From Adenophora triphylla var. japonica (lineage: Eukaryota; Streptophyta; Magnoliopsida; Asterales; Campanulaceae): 64,000 nt of DNA. Under the pieces are notes generated by a model. That model was not told the DNA's origin and ran no database searches. It worked only from the letters and a program-made list of their open reading frames with translations. Of this stretch, positions 45,065 through 56,696 are shown in pieces. Position 1 is the first letter of the stretch, and every line of letters begins with the position of its first letter. The DNA is taken from positions 124,001 to 188,000 of the forward strand of contig JAFEMH010002457.1 of NCBI GenBank assembly GCA_022495995.1, in the 5' to 3' direction. The position numbers and the translations under genes are program-made.

Positions 45065-45800
45065 AAAACTTGGCGTCCCTGCCTACTTGCCTTTGAGAAC
45101 TTGGTGTCTCTGATCGAATTGCATTTGAGAACTTGGCGTCCCTGACCCATTCGCATTTGAGAACCTGGCGTCCCTGACTGATTTGCATTCGAGAACTTGG
45201 CGTCCTTGACCGAATTGTATTTGAGAACTTGGCGTCCCTGACCGATTTGCATTTTGAGAACTTGGCGTCCCTGACCGAATTGTATTTGAGAACTTGGCGT
45301 CCCTGACCGATTTGCATTTGAGAACATGGCGTCCCTGACCGAATTGTATTTGAGAACTTGGCGTCCCTGACCGATTTGCGTTTGAGAACTTGGCGTCCCT
45401 GACCGAATTGCATTTTGAGAACTTGGCGTCTCTGACCGATTTGCATTTTGAGAACTTGGCGTCCCTGACCGAATTGTATTTGAGAACTTGGCGTCCCTGA
45501 CCGATTTGCGTTTGAGAACTGGGCATCCCTGACCGAATTGCATTTTGAGAACTTGGCGTCTTTGACCGATTTGCGTTTTGAGAACTTGGCGTCCCTGACC
45601 GAATTGTACTTGAGAACTTGGCGTCCCTGACCGATTTGCGTTTGAGAACTTGGCGTCTCTGACCGAATTGTATTTGAGAACTTGGCGTCCCTGACCGATT
45701 TGCGTTTGAGAACTTGGCGTCCCTGACCGAATTGCATTTTGAGAACTTGGCGTCTCTGACCGAATTGTATTTGAGAACTTGGCGTCCCTGACCGATTGTA
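45065..45800. repeat. Tandem array, about 30-31-bp unit, about 24 copies, dimeric
   Basis: Units gagaacttggcgtccctgac then cgaattgtattt alternate with cgatttgcgttt, giving a higher-order dimer of about 61 bp. The 240-437-codon minus-strand frames over it are repeat artefacts. Confidence 0.95.
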
Positions 45801-48283
45801 GACACTGGAGGCGGTCTTCATATATTTGTGGATGTTGGGGGTTACCGGAGCTCGTCTTTGCCAAGCTATCGACATGGGGACTATCTTTGCCAAACTGTAG
45901 ATGCTGGAGGCTGTCTTCATCCATTTGTGGACATTGGAGGTCGCCTTTGCCGAACTGGAGATGACGGAAGGTGTCTTCACGGACTTGATGTACTGTAGAT
46001 CTGGAGCCAAGGTGGTGTTGTCCTAATGTGTCTGAGGCCAAAATGGTGCAGGATTGAGGTGTCTGAATCAGGCTGATGTCGACTTTTAGGTGTCCGAGCA
46101 CAAGCTGACGTGGGCTTGAGGGGTTTGAACCAAGAGGGTGTTGACCTGAGGTATCAGTCATTTGGGTAGTTCCGTTGAAGTCATTACGCTTCGGTGGAGA
46201 CCATCCTTGCTGCGGAGAGGCTTCGGGTAGTGATGGAAAACTGGTCTTTCGTGCTTGAATTGCTACATTTGTTAGTAGAGGGGCAAATGCACACATGACA
46301 TTCATGATGATGGATGCATGTATGGAACTAAAATGATTCACAATCGCTTAGGTTATTTTTTTTTTTTTTTTTAAATTATTGATTCATGTTTTGCATGCTA
46401 CATGACCCTGGGGAAATTTTTGTGGGGATGCATGTGGTGAGAGGGTTTGTATGTGTTGTGGACTATTTGGGACAAGCTTTGAGCTGGTGGGGTGATATCC
46501 TTTGGTCGCGGACTTGTGAATGTGTGCCCCAAATTTTGTTTATTGGAATTCACGCGAGTTTGAAGACATCCGAGTTATTTGAAAAACGGAGTCGCCACGC
46601 CATTTTGATTACCTCAAAACTTTGAAAAAAAGGTTTTTACTTGGGTTCGGAGGTTAAGTTACCCCTTGGGAAGAACGTTTGGCGTTCACCCAAAGTGCCT
46701 TGCCGGAGCAAGTCTCCCAAGATTTCATTAATCGTGCTTGCTTGCGTGCTTTCTTTGTGTGCATGTGTTTGAGAGTAAAAGGGGGAAATGTCCCAAGTTA
46801 TCTTCCGGACGTACAAACCATTTGTTGGTTGTCGCTCGGGATTCCTTGGAATTTATGTATTTGGGATTATGATCCCGTCCTCATCTTGTGACTTGTGATC
46901 ATCGCATTTTAACCTCGGGACCCTCGGGACTTGCGTGATCGAGAGAATGACTCTCTTTTGGTTAAAGATGAGGTTCTTTAGGAAGGAATGTCCTTAGCCC
47001 ATCAATCCTACGCTTTAAGACGGTCGAGCTCGTATAGAGGCTTCATACTCATTCTTAAGCGATAATCGGAGATATAGGGTTCAAGGTGTCCCTTTCTAAA
47101 GAGATATGGAACCTTTAATGGAAGGAACGATGCAAAGATGAGAACTTTTACACCGGTCCGTTCCAAGGTTGCTAATGGGGACATGGGGGAATGCATGTAA
47201 AAATAATACTTTAGTGAAAAGATGGCATTTTTGGAGTGTAAAGAATGTCTTTTGGTTGCAAGGGATGCCTTTTTGTGCAAAGAAAAGATTTTTATGTAAA
47301 GAATGTATTTTTATGTTGGAAAATAGCATTTAATGCACAAATGATGCATGAAAATGGCAAAGAATGATTTTTTAATGCAAAGTATGCATTTTGAGTATGA
47401 AAATGAGTTTTTAAATGCAAAAGATGCATCTTTAATGTGAAAAGGGGTTTTTTGAGTGCAAAGGATGCACCATTAAAGCAAAGATGTCATTTTGGTGAAA
47501 AAGATATCCTTTTAATGCAAATGATCTTTGCTCTGTATGCAAATGTTTTAGTTTAAATGCAGATTGGTGCATTAGAAAAGGAAAACATCGATTGCAATTT
47601 GAAAAGATAAGGAGTGCAAAGCGGCTATGTATGTCGCGCGACATAGGCCGCCTATGTCGCGTGACATAATAAGCCATTTTGCGTAAGCCTAAACAACCGA
47701 GATTTGCAGAGGTAACAAGGCACCAAAATGGTCAAGTTACTTCACAAACAAATCTCAGAGCATGTTTATTGATAATGAACACTTCAAGAGGGTGTGGATA
47801 TGAGGGATCCACACTCATCTTGAGTGTTCATGCAAAACCAAGTCAAAACAGAGATTTTATATGAAATGTAATGAAATAAAATGTGGATCTGGGTAATATG
47901 AAGCTAAAGCATGCAACTTTAATCAGAATACTACATTATCAATGCATGTAACACATAGATTTCATATTCAAAGGAAAATAGAGAGTGGAAAAGGGGTAGA
48001 AACTCGTTACCCTTGAAGATCCACAACTCCTATATCAAGTTAGATATAGGAGCCTTCTAGCGTCCTCCTCCAGGAGGCGAGTTCGAGCCTTGGAGCCTTG
48101 AGAACCTCGAGTTCTTGATGTATAGGAAGTGTGTGTGTGTGTGGGAAGTGTGTGTGTGATTAGTTTGGTAGGATTGAGGTGATTTGGGGGGTATGTGAGG
48201 AGAGAGGACGCTTCTGGAGCGTATTCCCTATAGAGCGGGACTGAGGGATGGAGGAGGTGTGTTAAAATGAGAGGTGGAGACCT

Positions 48284-48293
48284 CTATTTATAG
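48284..48293 (-). promoter_or_regulatory. LTR D TATA box
   Basis: CTATAAATAG on the minus strand. The palindrome ATGTCGCACGACAT (48310-48323) is 16 bp upstream. Confidence 0.75.
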
Positions 48294-48304
48294 GCTGCAT
48301 GGGC

Positions 48305-48550
48305 TTGTTATGTCGCACGACATAACAAGCCATGACTGTATTCCTTCTAGAAACATGCAAGGTGGCATGGTTCTAGAACTTTTCCTGGCTGGTTATGTCG
48401 CACGACATAAGGAGCCACATGCAGTTCCTTCTAGAAACATGCAAGGTGGCAGGTTTCTAGAAGGTTTTTATGGCCTATTATGTCGCACGACATAAGTAGC
48501 CGTATCGGATTCTTCTAGAAACGTGCAAGGTGGCGGCCTTCTAGAAGGGT
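48305..48550 (-). promoter_or_regulatory. U3 array: three palindromes and six TTCTAGAA sites
   Basis: About 85-bp repeat, three copies. Each has ATGTCGCACGACAT (48310, 48395, 48480) and two TTCTAGAA words (48345, 48371; 48429, 48455; 48513, 48539). TTCTAGAA contains the TTCnnGAA core of heat-shock elements. All lie upstream of the minus-strand TATA box. Confidence 0.7.
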
Positions 48551-48845
48551 TTTGGGATTAAGAAAACGTGTTTCTTAATCACCAAGCATTCCCTTCAGCC
48601 CTTAAAAGGCTTGAAACGACTCGAATTGTTCCGAACTTTAGGAAAATCCGGGAATTACCGGAAAAATTACCGAATTGCCGAAAATTAACCGGAAGGCATG
48701 AGCCGATTTGGGTACTTACGAAGCCCTCGGCAACGTCACTTGCAGGGCGAGTGGGGTTGTCGATAGAAAAGGATCCAATCTGGCGAATGCCGAGACGGAT
48801 TGGGTGACCAAGTTGGTCGAGTGGCTGGACCTTTCATGAAAGGCT

Positions 48846-48982
48846 ACCTACGTATCCCGGAGGAATCAAGCCATAATCGTAGTTCGGAATTCACTGGGGA
48901 AAGGGGGTGTCATATGTGACAAATTGGCTGAACCTACAGGGGGCTATCTACGTATCCTGGGGAATCAAGCCAGGTCGTAGTT
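48846..48982 (+). other. Stem-loop motif, copies 6 and 7
   Basis: 48846-48883 and 48946-48982, with shortened inner hairpins (TCC-CGGA-GGA and TCC-TGG-GGA) and a kept outer CTACG/CGTAG. Confidence 0.65.
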
Positions 48983-48999
48983 CAAGTTTTTGACTGAAT

Positions 49000-49380
49000 C
49001 GAAATGTTATTCCTTCACCTTGGAATAACGGAGATCGAAAGAGGGAGATCGAAATAAAGCGAAAGAAGTCGAAATGTTATTCCGTCATTCGGAAATAACG
49101 GAGATCGAAATAAAGCGAAAAAAGTCGAAATGTTATTCCGTCATTCGGAAATAACGGAGATCGAAATAAAGCGAAAAAAGGTTGAAATATTATTCCGTCA
49201 TTCGGAAATAACGGAGATCAAAATAAAGCGAAAAAAAGTTGAAATATTATTCCGTCATTCGGAAATAACGGAGATCAAAATAAAGCGAAAAAAGGTTGAA
49301 ATATTATTCCGTCATTCGGAAATAACGGAGATCAAAATAAAGCGAAATGTTATTGCCTTCTGGCAATAACTGAAATTTTT
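49000..49380. repeat. Tandem array, about 56-57-bp unit, 6 copies
   Basis: Units gaaatgttattccgtcattc then ggaaataacggagatcgaaa and taaagcgaaaaaag. Each contains the foldback GTTATTCC/GGAAATAAC. Confidence 0.9.
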
Positions 49381-49382
49381 AA

Positions 49383-50592
49383 CAAGAAACATTATCCCAT
49401 TTGGCAATAACGGGGGATTTCCCGGAGGAAACGTTATCCCATTTGGCGATAACGGAGAATTTCCCGGAGGAAACGTTATCCCATTTGGCGATAACGTAGG
49501 ATTTCCCGGAGGAAACGTTATCCCATTTGGCGATAACGGAGGATTTCCCGGAGGAAACGTTATCCCAATTGGCAATAACGGAGGATTTCCCGGAGGAAAC
49601 GTTAACCCATTTGGCGATAACGGAGGATTTCCCGGAGGAAACGTTATCCCATTTGGCGATAACGTAGGATTTCCCGGAGGAAACGTTATCCCATTTAGCG
49701 ATAACGGAGGATTTCCCGGAGGAAACGTTATCCCATTTGGCGATAACGGAGGATTTCCCGGAGGAAACGTTATCCCAATTGGCAATAACGGAGGATTTCC
49801 CGGAGGAAACGTTATCCCATTTGGCGATAACGGAGGATTTCCCGGAGGAAACGTTATCCCATTTGGCGATAACGTAGGATTTCCCGGAGGAAACGTTATC
49901 CCATTTGGCGATAACGGAGGATTTCCCGGAGGAAACGTTATCCCATTTGGCGATAACGTAGGATTTCCCGGAGGAAACGTTATCCCATTTGGCGATAACG
50001 GAGGATTTCCCGGAGGAAACGTTATCCCATTTGGCGATAACGTAGGATTTCCCGGAGGAAACGTTATCCCATTTGGCGATAACGGAGGATTTCCCGGAGG
50101 AATCGTTATCCCATTTGGCGATAACGGAGGATTTCCCGGAGGAAACGTTATCCCAATTGGCAATAACGGAGGATTTCCCGGAGGAAACGTTATCCCATTT
50201 GGCGATAACGGAGGATTTCCCGGAGGAAACGTTATCCCAATTGGCGATAACGGAGGATTTCCCGGAGGAAACGTTATCCCATTTGGCGATAACGGAGGAT
50301 TTCCCGGAGGAAACGTTATCCCATTTGGCGATAACGGAGAATTTCCCGGAGGAAACGTCATCCCATCTGGCAATAACGGAGGATTTCCCGGAGGAAACGT
50401 TATCCCAATTGGCAATAACGGAGGATTTCCCGGAGGAAACGTTATCCCATTTGGCGATAACGGAGGATTTCCCGGAGAAAACGTTATCCCATTTGGCGAT
50501 AACGTAGGATTTCCCGGAGGAAACGTTATCCCATTTGGCGATAACGGAGAATTTCCCGGAGGAAACGTTATCCCATCTGGCAATAACGGAGA
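49383..50592. repeat. Tandem array, 42-bp unit, about 29 copies
   Basis: Units cggaggatttcccggaggaa then acgttatcccatttggcgataa. Each contains the foldback GTTATC/GATAAC. Because 42 is divisible by three, a 515-codon minus-strand frame encodes a 14-residue NGITFPPGNPPLSP repeat; I regard it as an artefact. Confidence 0.95.
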
Positions 50593-51239
50593 TTGCGAAA
50601 AAGGTTGGATTTTGTAGAGAAGTTGGAAGGAATCAATAGTTTTTGTAAAGAAAAGTGGGACGCACCCGAATAATTTTTTGTAAAGAAAACTGGGATGTAC
50701 CCTGATTATTTGAAAAATAAAATTGAAAATGCCAAGGGCAAATAAACCAATCACGAGGTAAATTTGTAAAATAGGCCTCGGGGCACTAGAGGAAAAGCTG
50801 GATTGAAAGTGATTGAAAATGCCGGGGCACAGAGGATAAAACAGGCCTACGGGGGACAAAATTGTAAGATGGAGCCTTCAGGGGCAAAATTGTAAAAACA
50901 AGCCACAGAGGCTTATTATGTCGCACGACATAATAGGCCAGGTGAACAGTTTCTTTAAAAATTCGCACAGTCGTCATTTTGAAAATCAATTGAACTTGAA
51001 ATTGAGAGGGAGGCGACAGTGAGAGAAAAGAGAGCGACATCAGAGAGGGAGATTCGAAAGAAATCAAGAGAAATCCAACACTTCTCGCCCGATTCAATTG
51101 AAGAATGCCTCCTAGGCTCTATCCGACCAAAAGGGGTTCTCAACACGCCAATTTAGCTACTCGGAGAAAGGGGGTGCAAAGGAATCAACGGCCATTTCTT
51201 CCGAAGCATCAAGGGGAGATTTTTACCCACGGCTCGATG
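50593..51239. other. Element D spacer between array and PMD ORF
   Basis: Contains one ATGTCGCACGACAT palindrome (50918-50931) within a longer foldback (ggcttattatg/cataataggcc). The part near 51000-51200 may hold the promoter or leader of the PMD ORF. No confident ORF. Confidence 0.5.
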
Positions 51240-53537
51240 AGCATACTTCGTATGTCACGAAGAAGGAAGAGGTAAGAAACCTAGGGTTTCTTGAAAAATT
51301 TTTCAATTTGTGCGAAATTGATTTGAACCGAGTTTTTCTTCGCATCGCATTTGAACTTCATATGGATTGGCCTCAACATGAATGAATCTAGGAAATGTAA
51401 TGCGTAAATGCATGCCATTCATTGATCCATTTTGACCTACTTTTTGCTTGAGATGATTTCAAGAAATAGCACGAAATATTGATACTTGTGCCATGTTTTC
51501 TTGCGAAATTACGCACCCGTGGCTCTCCCGGAGGCGATTGGCGTGCTATGGCGGCGTAGCTTGCTGGGTAGCCAGACCGTGATACATTCGCCTAAGGGCA
51601 TGATTTATGCTGTCGGGCTAGGACGATTTTCGAGATGGCGAGGGCCCTTGGAGACACTCAGAGGAGTGTAGACTTGGGGAGGGCCTTCAGAGAGTATTGG
51701 TGGGAGACCACACATTCGTTTCACTTCTCTTGGGGTGAGACGACGATCACTCCGCTAGATTTTGCGATCATTACAGGATCGCGCCCTTCACGGATGAGCC
51801 GCTCTACCTAGAGGAGCCTCGCACAGGGAGCTGAGCCCCAGACGATTGCTGATGCTGATTTTATGGGCTTACTTGGCTTCGTTCCCCACAATAAGAAGGG
51901 GAATGGATATGAGTTAGGCGAGTTGCATGGCTTGATCGAGGGGCAGAGCAGGGACTACATTGTGGTAGATGATCCCGTTGAGAGCCGGCTGAGAGCCGAG
52001 AGATTGGCTAGGGCTTTCTTATGGGTGGGCTTTTCCGACATGCCGTTCATTAACGCGCCGCCTACCGCCTTGGTTTCACTATTAGAGCTTTTGAGAGCAT
52101 GGGATACCTGTCTGAATCTATCCTGGGGGAGGCAGGCTTAGCTGAGATGTATTTGGCCCTTGATGACGTCAGTCGAGGGAAGGCGAAGTACTTCACCTGC
52201 TTTCATCTGGCTTTCGAGGTATTCTCTCACCTTGATCTCTTTTCCTTAGCGCATTTCATTATATTCCTTGTTTTCCCTGTTTTGACTTTTCTTCTCCTTT
52301 TCAGGCTTGGGCATACGAGTACTTTGGCTGTTATGAGTGGCAGATCAAAGATGAGTTTCCTGCCACCACTTTTCCTGCTCTTCGTCGGTGGACGAAGGAT
52401 GCCAGGAAATGCACCGAGACGCCGGAGGGCTCGAGGTGCGTGGATTACTGCTTCTTATCATGATACGTTGACATGCCTGAGAGGGATTCCACAGAGGATG
52501 AGCTTGTTCCCCTGGACTGGCCGTTATGGTGGCCTGGATTTGGATCACGCTGCGCACTTCACAGAGTGTCGCAAGCTACTGGTGGGCTTGTCCGGAGATG
52601 CCTTGTACTTAGGAGAGAGGGTGTATAGACAGCATGGGCCGAATAAGCACGCTCGGATCCCTGATGATCCTCCGCCTAGGATGTGGTTGCCTCGCCGCTG
52701 GGCGAATGTAGATGCTCGATTGTAGGCATGGCAAAGACATCTCTACACATGGGAGGGGGACTATACTTTGTACATGGCTAGACATCTTCAAATTCCCCTG
52801 CACTGTGGGGTTGGTTATGGCGCTCATAGCGCGGGGCCTTCGACCGGCTACGTAGCTAGACCTCCTTTGCCCCGACTTTCATTGATTATCGTGGTGGCGG
52901 TCGCATGAGGCGAGCTCACATTGATATGTCCTGCACTCATCCTCATCCGGTGCTTCCGCGAGGTTCTAGATCCGTAAGTACTGTTCCTTACGCCTCTTTG
53001 GATTGCTTGCATCTCTTTTTTGTTATCAAGAACCGCATTCGACGCTTTTTATGTCTCGCTTGTAATGTGTTTCGTCAGCTTACGTACATTTGACTGTGGC
53101 ATATACCGGCGCGGGCATGATTGGCAAGCTCCGTAAAGGTATGAGTTTCGGAAGAATCAGTGCCGGCCACAGTGGTTCGATTGATATCTCTCCACCTCGG
53201 CCAACCGAGAAGGAAGAAGAGCCGCTCGATGACATGGGCACCGGCCGGGAGCACTAGAGGACCGACGCCTCGGACAAAGATCGCAAATGTGCCTCTTTAC
53301 GCACCCATTGAGATTGACGATGATGATGAGGATGAGGATGAGGATGGTGGAGCTGAGACGGCCACAGATTACGAGCTTGACTCTGTCGTCATCACGGAGC
53401 TTGACGACTACTATCGCACGGGGACCATAGCTTATGAGGCACCTTCGGACGATCCTGACGATGAGCCAGAGGAGGCTGAGGATGACGACGAGGATGGAGA
53501 TGAGGAGGGTGATGGGGATGGAGATGATTCAGAGTAG
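51240..53537 (+). pseudogene. Plant mobile domain antisense ORF of element D
   Basis: Plus strand, antisense to the minus-strand element. Recognisable blocks, in several frames: VDLGRAFREYWWETTHSFHFSWGE then TTITPLDFAIITGS (PMD signature, about 51675-51785); DYIVVDDPVESRLRAERLARAFLWVGF (51950-52040); SWGRQA at the end of a block (52130); a GT..AG intron of about 85 bp at 52220-52304; AWAYEYFGCYEWQIKDEFP (52306); FTECRKLLVGLSGDALYLGERVYRQHGP (52560-52645). A C-terminal exon (53160-53537) has a long Asp/Glu tail. Stops and frameshifts interrupt it (for example near 51810 and 52460). The intron position matches the element A copy at 2368-2453. No known role in the element. Confidence 0.75.
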
Positions 53538-54165
53538 CCCCTTTTTCCCTAGACATTTGTGGCTTTTGGTTATTGTACCCCCTTTGGGGAAAACACATGT
53601 TATTATTTTTTTATGCACAACTTTTGGACTTGATCTACTTTGTATGTACAAATGGTTTGAATGGATGACTTGGATGAATGCATGAGTGTATATGGGGTAA
53701 ATGAACCCTTCCTTATGCATTTGAGAGGTGGATGGGTGGTATTTACAGCCATTGACAAGTCGGGGATTGCCCTGGGGAGAACAGGAAGTTGCTGATGTCT
53801 GATGTCTGATGTGGCTTGTTATGTCGCACGACATGGCTTGTTATGTCGCGCGACATAGTAAGCCTGTGCTTTTCATTGCCTTTGGAACTGGAATGGAATC
53901 GCAGACACAGGTTGGAATTGGGTGACCAAAAGAGGTCACCTACCTGGCCTCCTTGGGACAATGGCAAAAAGATATTTGGTCCTTTCCTACAGAAACGGGG
54001 TGTCCTAGGAAGTCAAGCAACTCTTCATAGGAATGTTCCAAATCAAAAGAGGTGACCAATATGGTCATAAAATTGGACTTTTATGAAAAGCTTACGCACC
54101 ATTGGAGAATGGAGGAAGAAAAAGGTGACCAAAGTGGTCGGATGGCTGGACCTTTATGAAAGGCT

Positions 54166-54203
54166 ACCTACGTATCCCGGAGGAATCAAGCCCTGATCGT
54201 AGT
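54166..54203 (+). other. Stem-loop motif, copy 8
   Basis: Same core as copy 6, in the element D region upstream of gag. Confidence 0.65.
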
Positions 54204-55600
54204 TCAAACTTTACCTAGACAGTTAGGAATGATGTCTAGGATTTTCGACGTTTTGACAATTAGGAAACTGTCGCCTAGAGTTATCTCGAAGGCACTTTTG
54301 GGAGAAAATGTTATCATTAGCAATTGGCACGTTACTTGAGCCTAGGGGTGATTTTTTTCTCGGAAACATGGTAGGGATCGGGTTTGGATATACATATGGA
54401 ATGTATTTGGGAATTGTTTGAGACGGGTTTCAAACAGTGGGGTTGTATCCCTTGGGTGCGGATCGAACCGTTGCCGTTGTCAATGTGGACGAGAATTCCT
54501 TCGGGCCGAGACTGGGTTTAAACCTCGGGTCTTGACTAAGGTCCTTTTCTTAAACTCGGCGCTTGAAGCCGATGCCGACAAGCTTTTACAACCAAAGCGT
54601 ATGTTGGAGTAACCAAACCTTTCTTCTAGGGATGGATATGACTTATCGGAGTCTCTGGTCGGAGGAAAAACTTTCTGCAAAACCCCATGTCTTACTAAAG
54701 CCAGGAAAGATCCTTTCATTTGGCAAAGCCCCGGTTGAATGAGCCGAGCAAGCGAAGTGACTTGGCGAAGCCCCGCCTGTGACCTAAAAATCCCAATCCG
54801 ATTGGTATCGTGATTCTCGAAATTGATCTCGACCAAGATCGAATCCATCTAGGGACCTAGTGAAGAACCCGATATGAACCCTAAACATGGCTAAAGAAGC
54901 CCCAGTTTAAAGGAATGACTTGGCAAAGACCCAACTTTGAAGAGTTCCAAGGCAAATTCTAATGCGAATTGTAGCAGAAGAGGGAAAACCTATCCTTTTT
55001 TCTCTTTTTTTTTATTTTTTTTATTTAGTCAATCAGTCAACCTTAAGAAGATGTGAAAGAAAAGATTTTAGAAATGTATACATGCAGGGGCATATTTTTT
55101 CGAAAGGCGGGAATAAATCCCGATCTTGTGTTATTTTGATGGCCTTATTCGATGAAGGCACAAAAACTCGCTTTGGGTTTGACTCTTTTGAGAGAGTATA
55201 AGCGTAGAAAGGTTGGTAAAAGTGTATGGAAGCCCCTGCTGACAGAAAATCACTGTTTAGCACTATTTTTCCTAAGATGTAGAAAAGGAAGACTTGTCAA
55301 GACATCTGAAAACTTGTTTTATTTACAATGATCACAAGATTGCTTAAAAACCCTTTGTTAATGTTCGGGTTATTCAACCACTAATATCGATATGAAAAAA
55401 CATTCTTATTAATCATGAGGAGAAAGTCAACCAATGTCGTGGATCAAGGTTGGCTGGTGTGAAAGAAAAGTTTGTGTATAGGGAGGTCATTGATGAGATC
55501 GGGTTTTATGGAATCTGACTGTGTCTTATGGGAGAGGTCATTTGATGAGACCGAGTTTTCAGGAATTTGGATATGTTTATGACCGGACCATTGCTGGTTG

Positions 55601-55643
55601 CCTACGTTCCCCTCGTTGTGAGGAGCTCAGGTCGCCGTAGTTC
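55601..55643 (+). other. Stem-loop motif, copy 9, diverged
   Basis: CCTACG, inner CCCCTC-gttgt-GAGGAG, then CGTAGTTCGG. The inner arm sequence is new but still pairs. Confidence 0.6.
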
Positions 55644-56027
55644 GGCCTTGGCCGGACTGTGTTTGGCTTTGGGAAATGGGATTTGTGGTGCCTTTAGTAA
55701 AAAGGCTAGGATGAGATGATGATGAGGCATGGGCCTCGGGATGATTCCTTGACCAAGTCATTCTTGGACGGCTGCTTCTGATTGCTTCCAGGCTCATGAA
55801 ATGCTTCTGGCTTTGCTTTGACCGCCCCATTGTTATCGACAACTTTGTTCTTCGAGCTTTGACTTTGCTTGTCCGTCAAGCTTTTGATTGGCGGTGCTGG
55901 GTCCTTGGCCTCATTTTTTTATGTGCAACCCTGTTTTTTGCCTAGACTGCCCCTTTTCTGGGATTTTCAGCCTAGCTGGGCATTACTCTTTTTGCACTCA
56001 GATTTTTTTATATGTGCAACCCTGTTT

Positions 56028-56070
<43 letters not shown>

Positions 56071-56630
56071 TCTAGACTGCCGCTTTTCTCGGGATTTTCA
56101 AACCTAGCCGGGTACTACATTTTTTTCTTTTTATTTTTTTTTTTTTTTTTTCTGAAGCACTTGAGGACCAAGGCGAGCCCCTGCTTGAACATTCTTGGAA
56201 AGCTCTTAGGTTGTTATGGGGTCAATCTTTCGAAGCTGAGCGGCCTTTTGTTGTCCTTTGTTGCCGCCGTCGTTGACTTGGTCAAGGTGATGGTGAGGAC
56301 ATGGTTTGGGAAAGTGTATGGCTTTGATGAAGGCCTTTTGTGGGGTAAGGAAAGTGTATGGCTTGATGGCATTAGTTGACTTTCTCACACTGATTAATCG
56401 GAACGTGAATTATTTCGAGAGATTGTTTGTTGAGCAATGCAAGTGATCATATAAAAATAAAACCATTTCATTAAATGTAATGTAGGTGTGCAAATAATGT
56501 CTTAAGTCTAGCAAGAAAAGAAGAAGACTCTTTTATAGAAAATTGAAGACTAGTTACAATGTCCGAGGAGGACTTGATTGAAAGAGAAAAGTACTAGAAC
56601 CTACGAAGGTTGACTGAGAGACTATATTCT

Positions 56631-56665
<35 letters not shown>

Positions 56666-56696
56666 CTTACTCAAGGATAAGTAGACCCTAATCTAG

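Larger units (their letters stand above)
42912..46514 (-). mobile_element. Element E 3' internal region, arrays only
   Basis: Non-coding 3' hypervariable region bounded by LTR E on the left and LTR D on the right. It holds stem-loop motifs at 43014, 43301 and 44703, and three about-30-bp arrays. The segment 46440-46510 resembles 54375-54470 of element D. No protein domain is seen. Confidence 0.65.
46515..48719 (-). mobile_element. 3' LTR of element D
   Basis: The right (5') end is GTAAGTACCCAAATCGG on the minus strand, preceded by the polypurine tract GCCGAGGGCTTC. The left end near 46515 (tgtgccccaaatt) is uncertain. It contains GGAGTCGCCA (46590), the leader fold (46665-46712), degenerate aatgcaaa.gatgcatttt repeats (47200-47570), a TATA box at 48284-48293 (minus), and a promoter array at 48305-48550. 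Confidence 0.65.
53538..56696. other. Element D non-coding region between PMD ORF and gag
   Basis: Holds two ATGTCGCRCGACAT palindromes (53821-53834 and 53843-53856), stem-loop motifs at 54166 and 55601, a 54375-54470 segment related to element E, a partial three-fold repeat of gtgcaaccctgttt..ctagactgcc around 55920-56130, and poly-T tracts at about 56033-56069, 56110-56150 and 56630-56660. No pol domain is recognised. Confidence 0.55.

Noticed and set aside
43380..45800. CRISPR-like regularly spaced repeats
   Set aside because: Units are contiguous without unique spacers, and the sequence is plant nuclear DNA; these are satellite arrays.
44862..46341. Long overlapping minus-strand ORFs (240-437 codons) with FGQGRQVLK/SVRDAKFS repeats
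   Set aside because: All frames lie over the about-30-bp array at 45065-45800; the same repeat is read in three frames, which indicates satellite, not protein.
49312..50859. 515-codon minus-strand ORF with 14-residue NGITFPPGNPPLSP repeats
   Set aside because: It is the translation of the 42-bp satellite array. Unit length divisible by three keeps frames open on both strands (a 144-codon plus-strand frame exists too), and there is no start context or domain.
52345..53598. Minus-strand ORFs over the PMD region of element D
   Set aside because: Antisense shadows; the plus-strand blocks align with the element A PMD gene.
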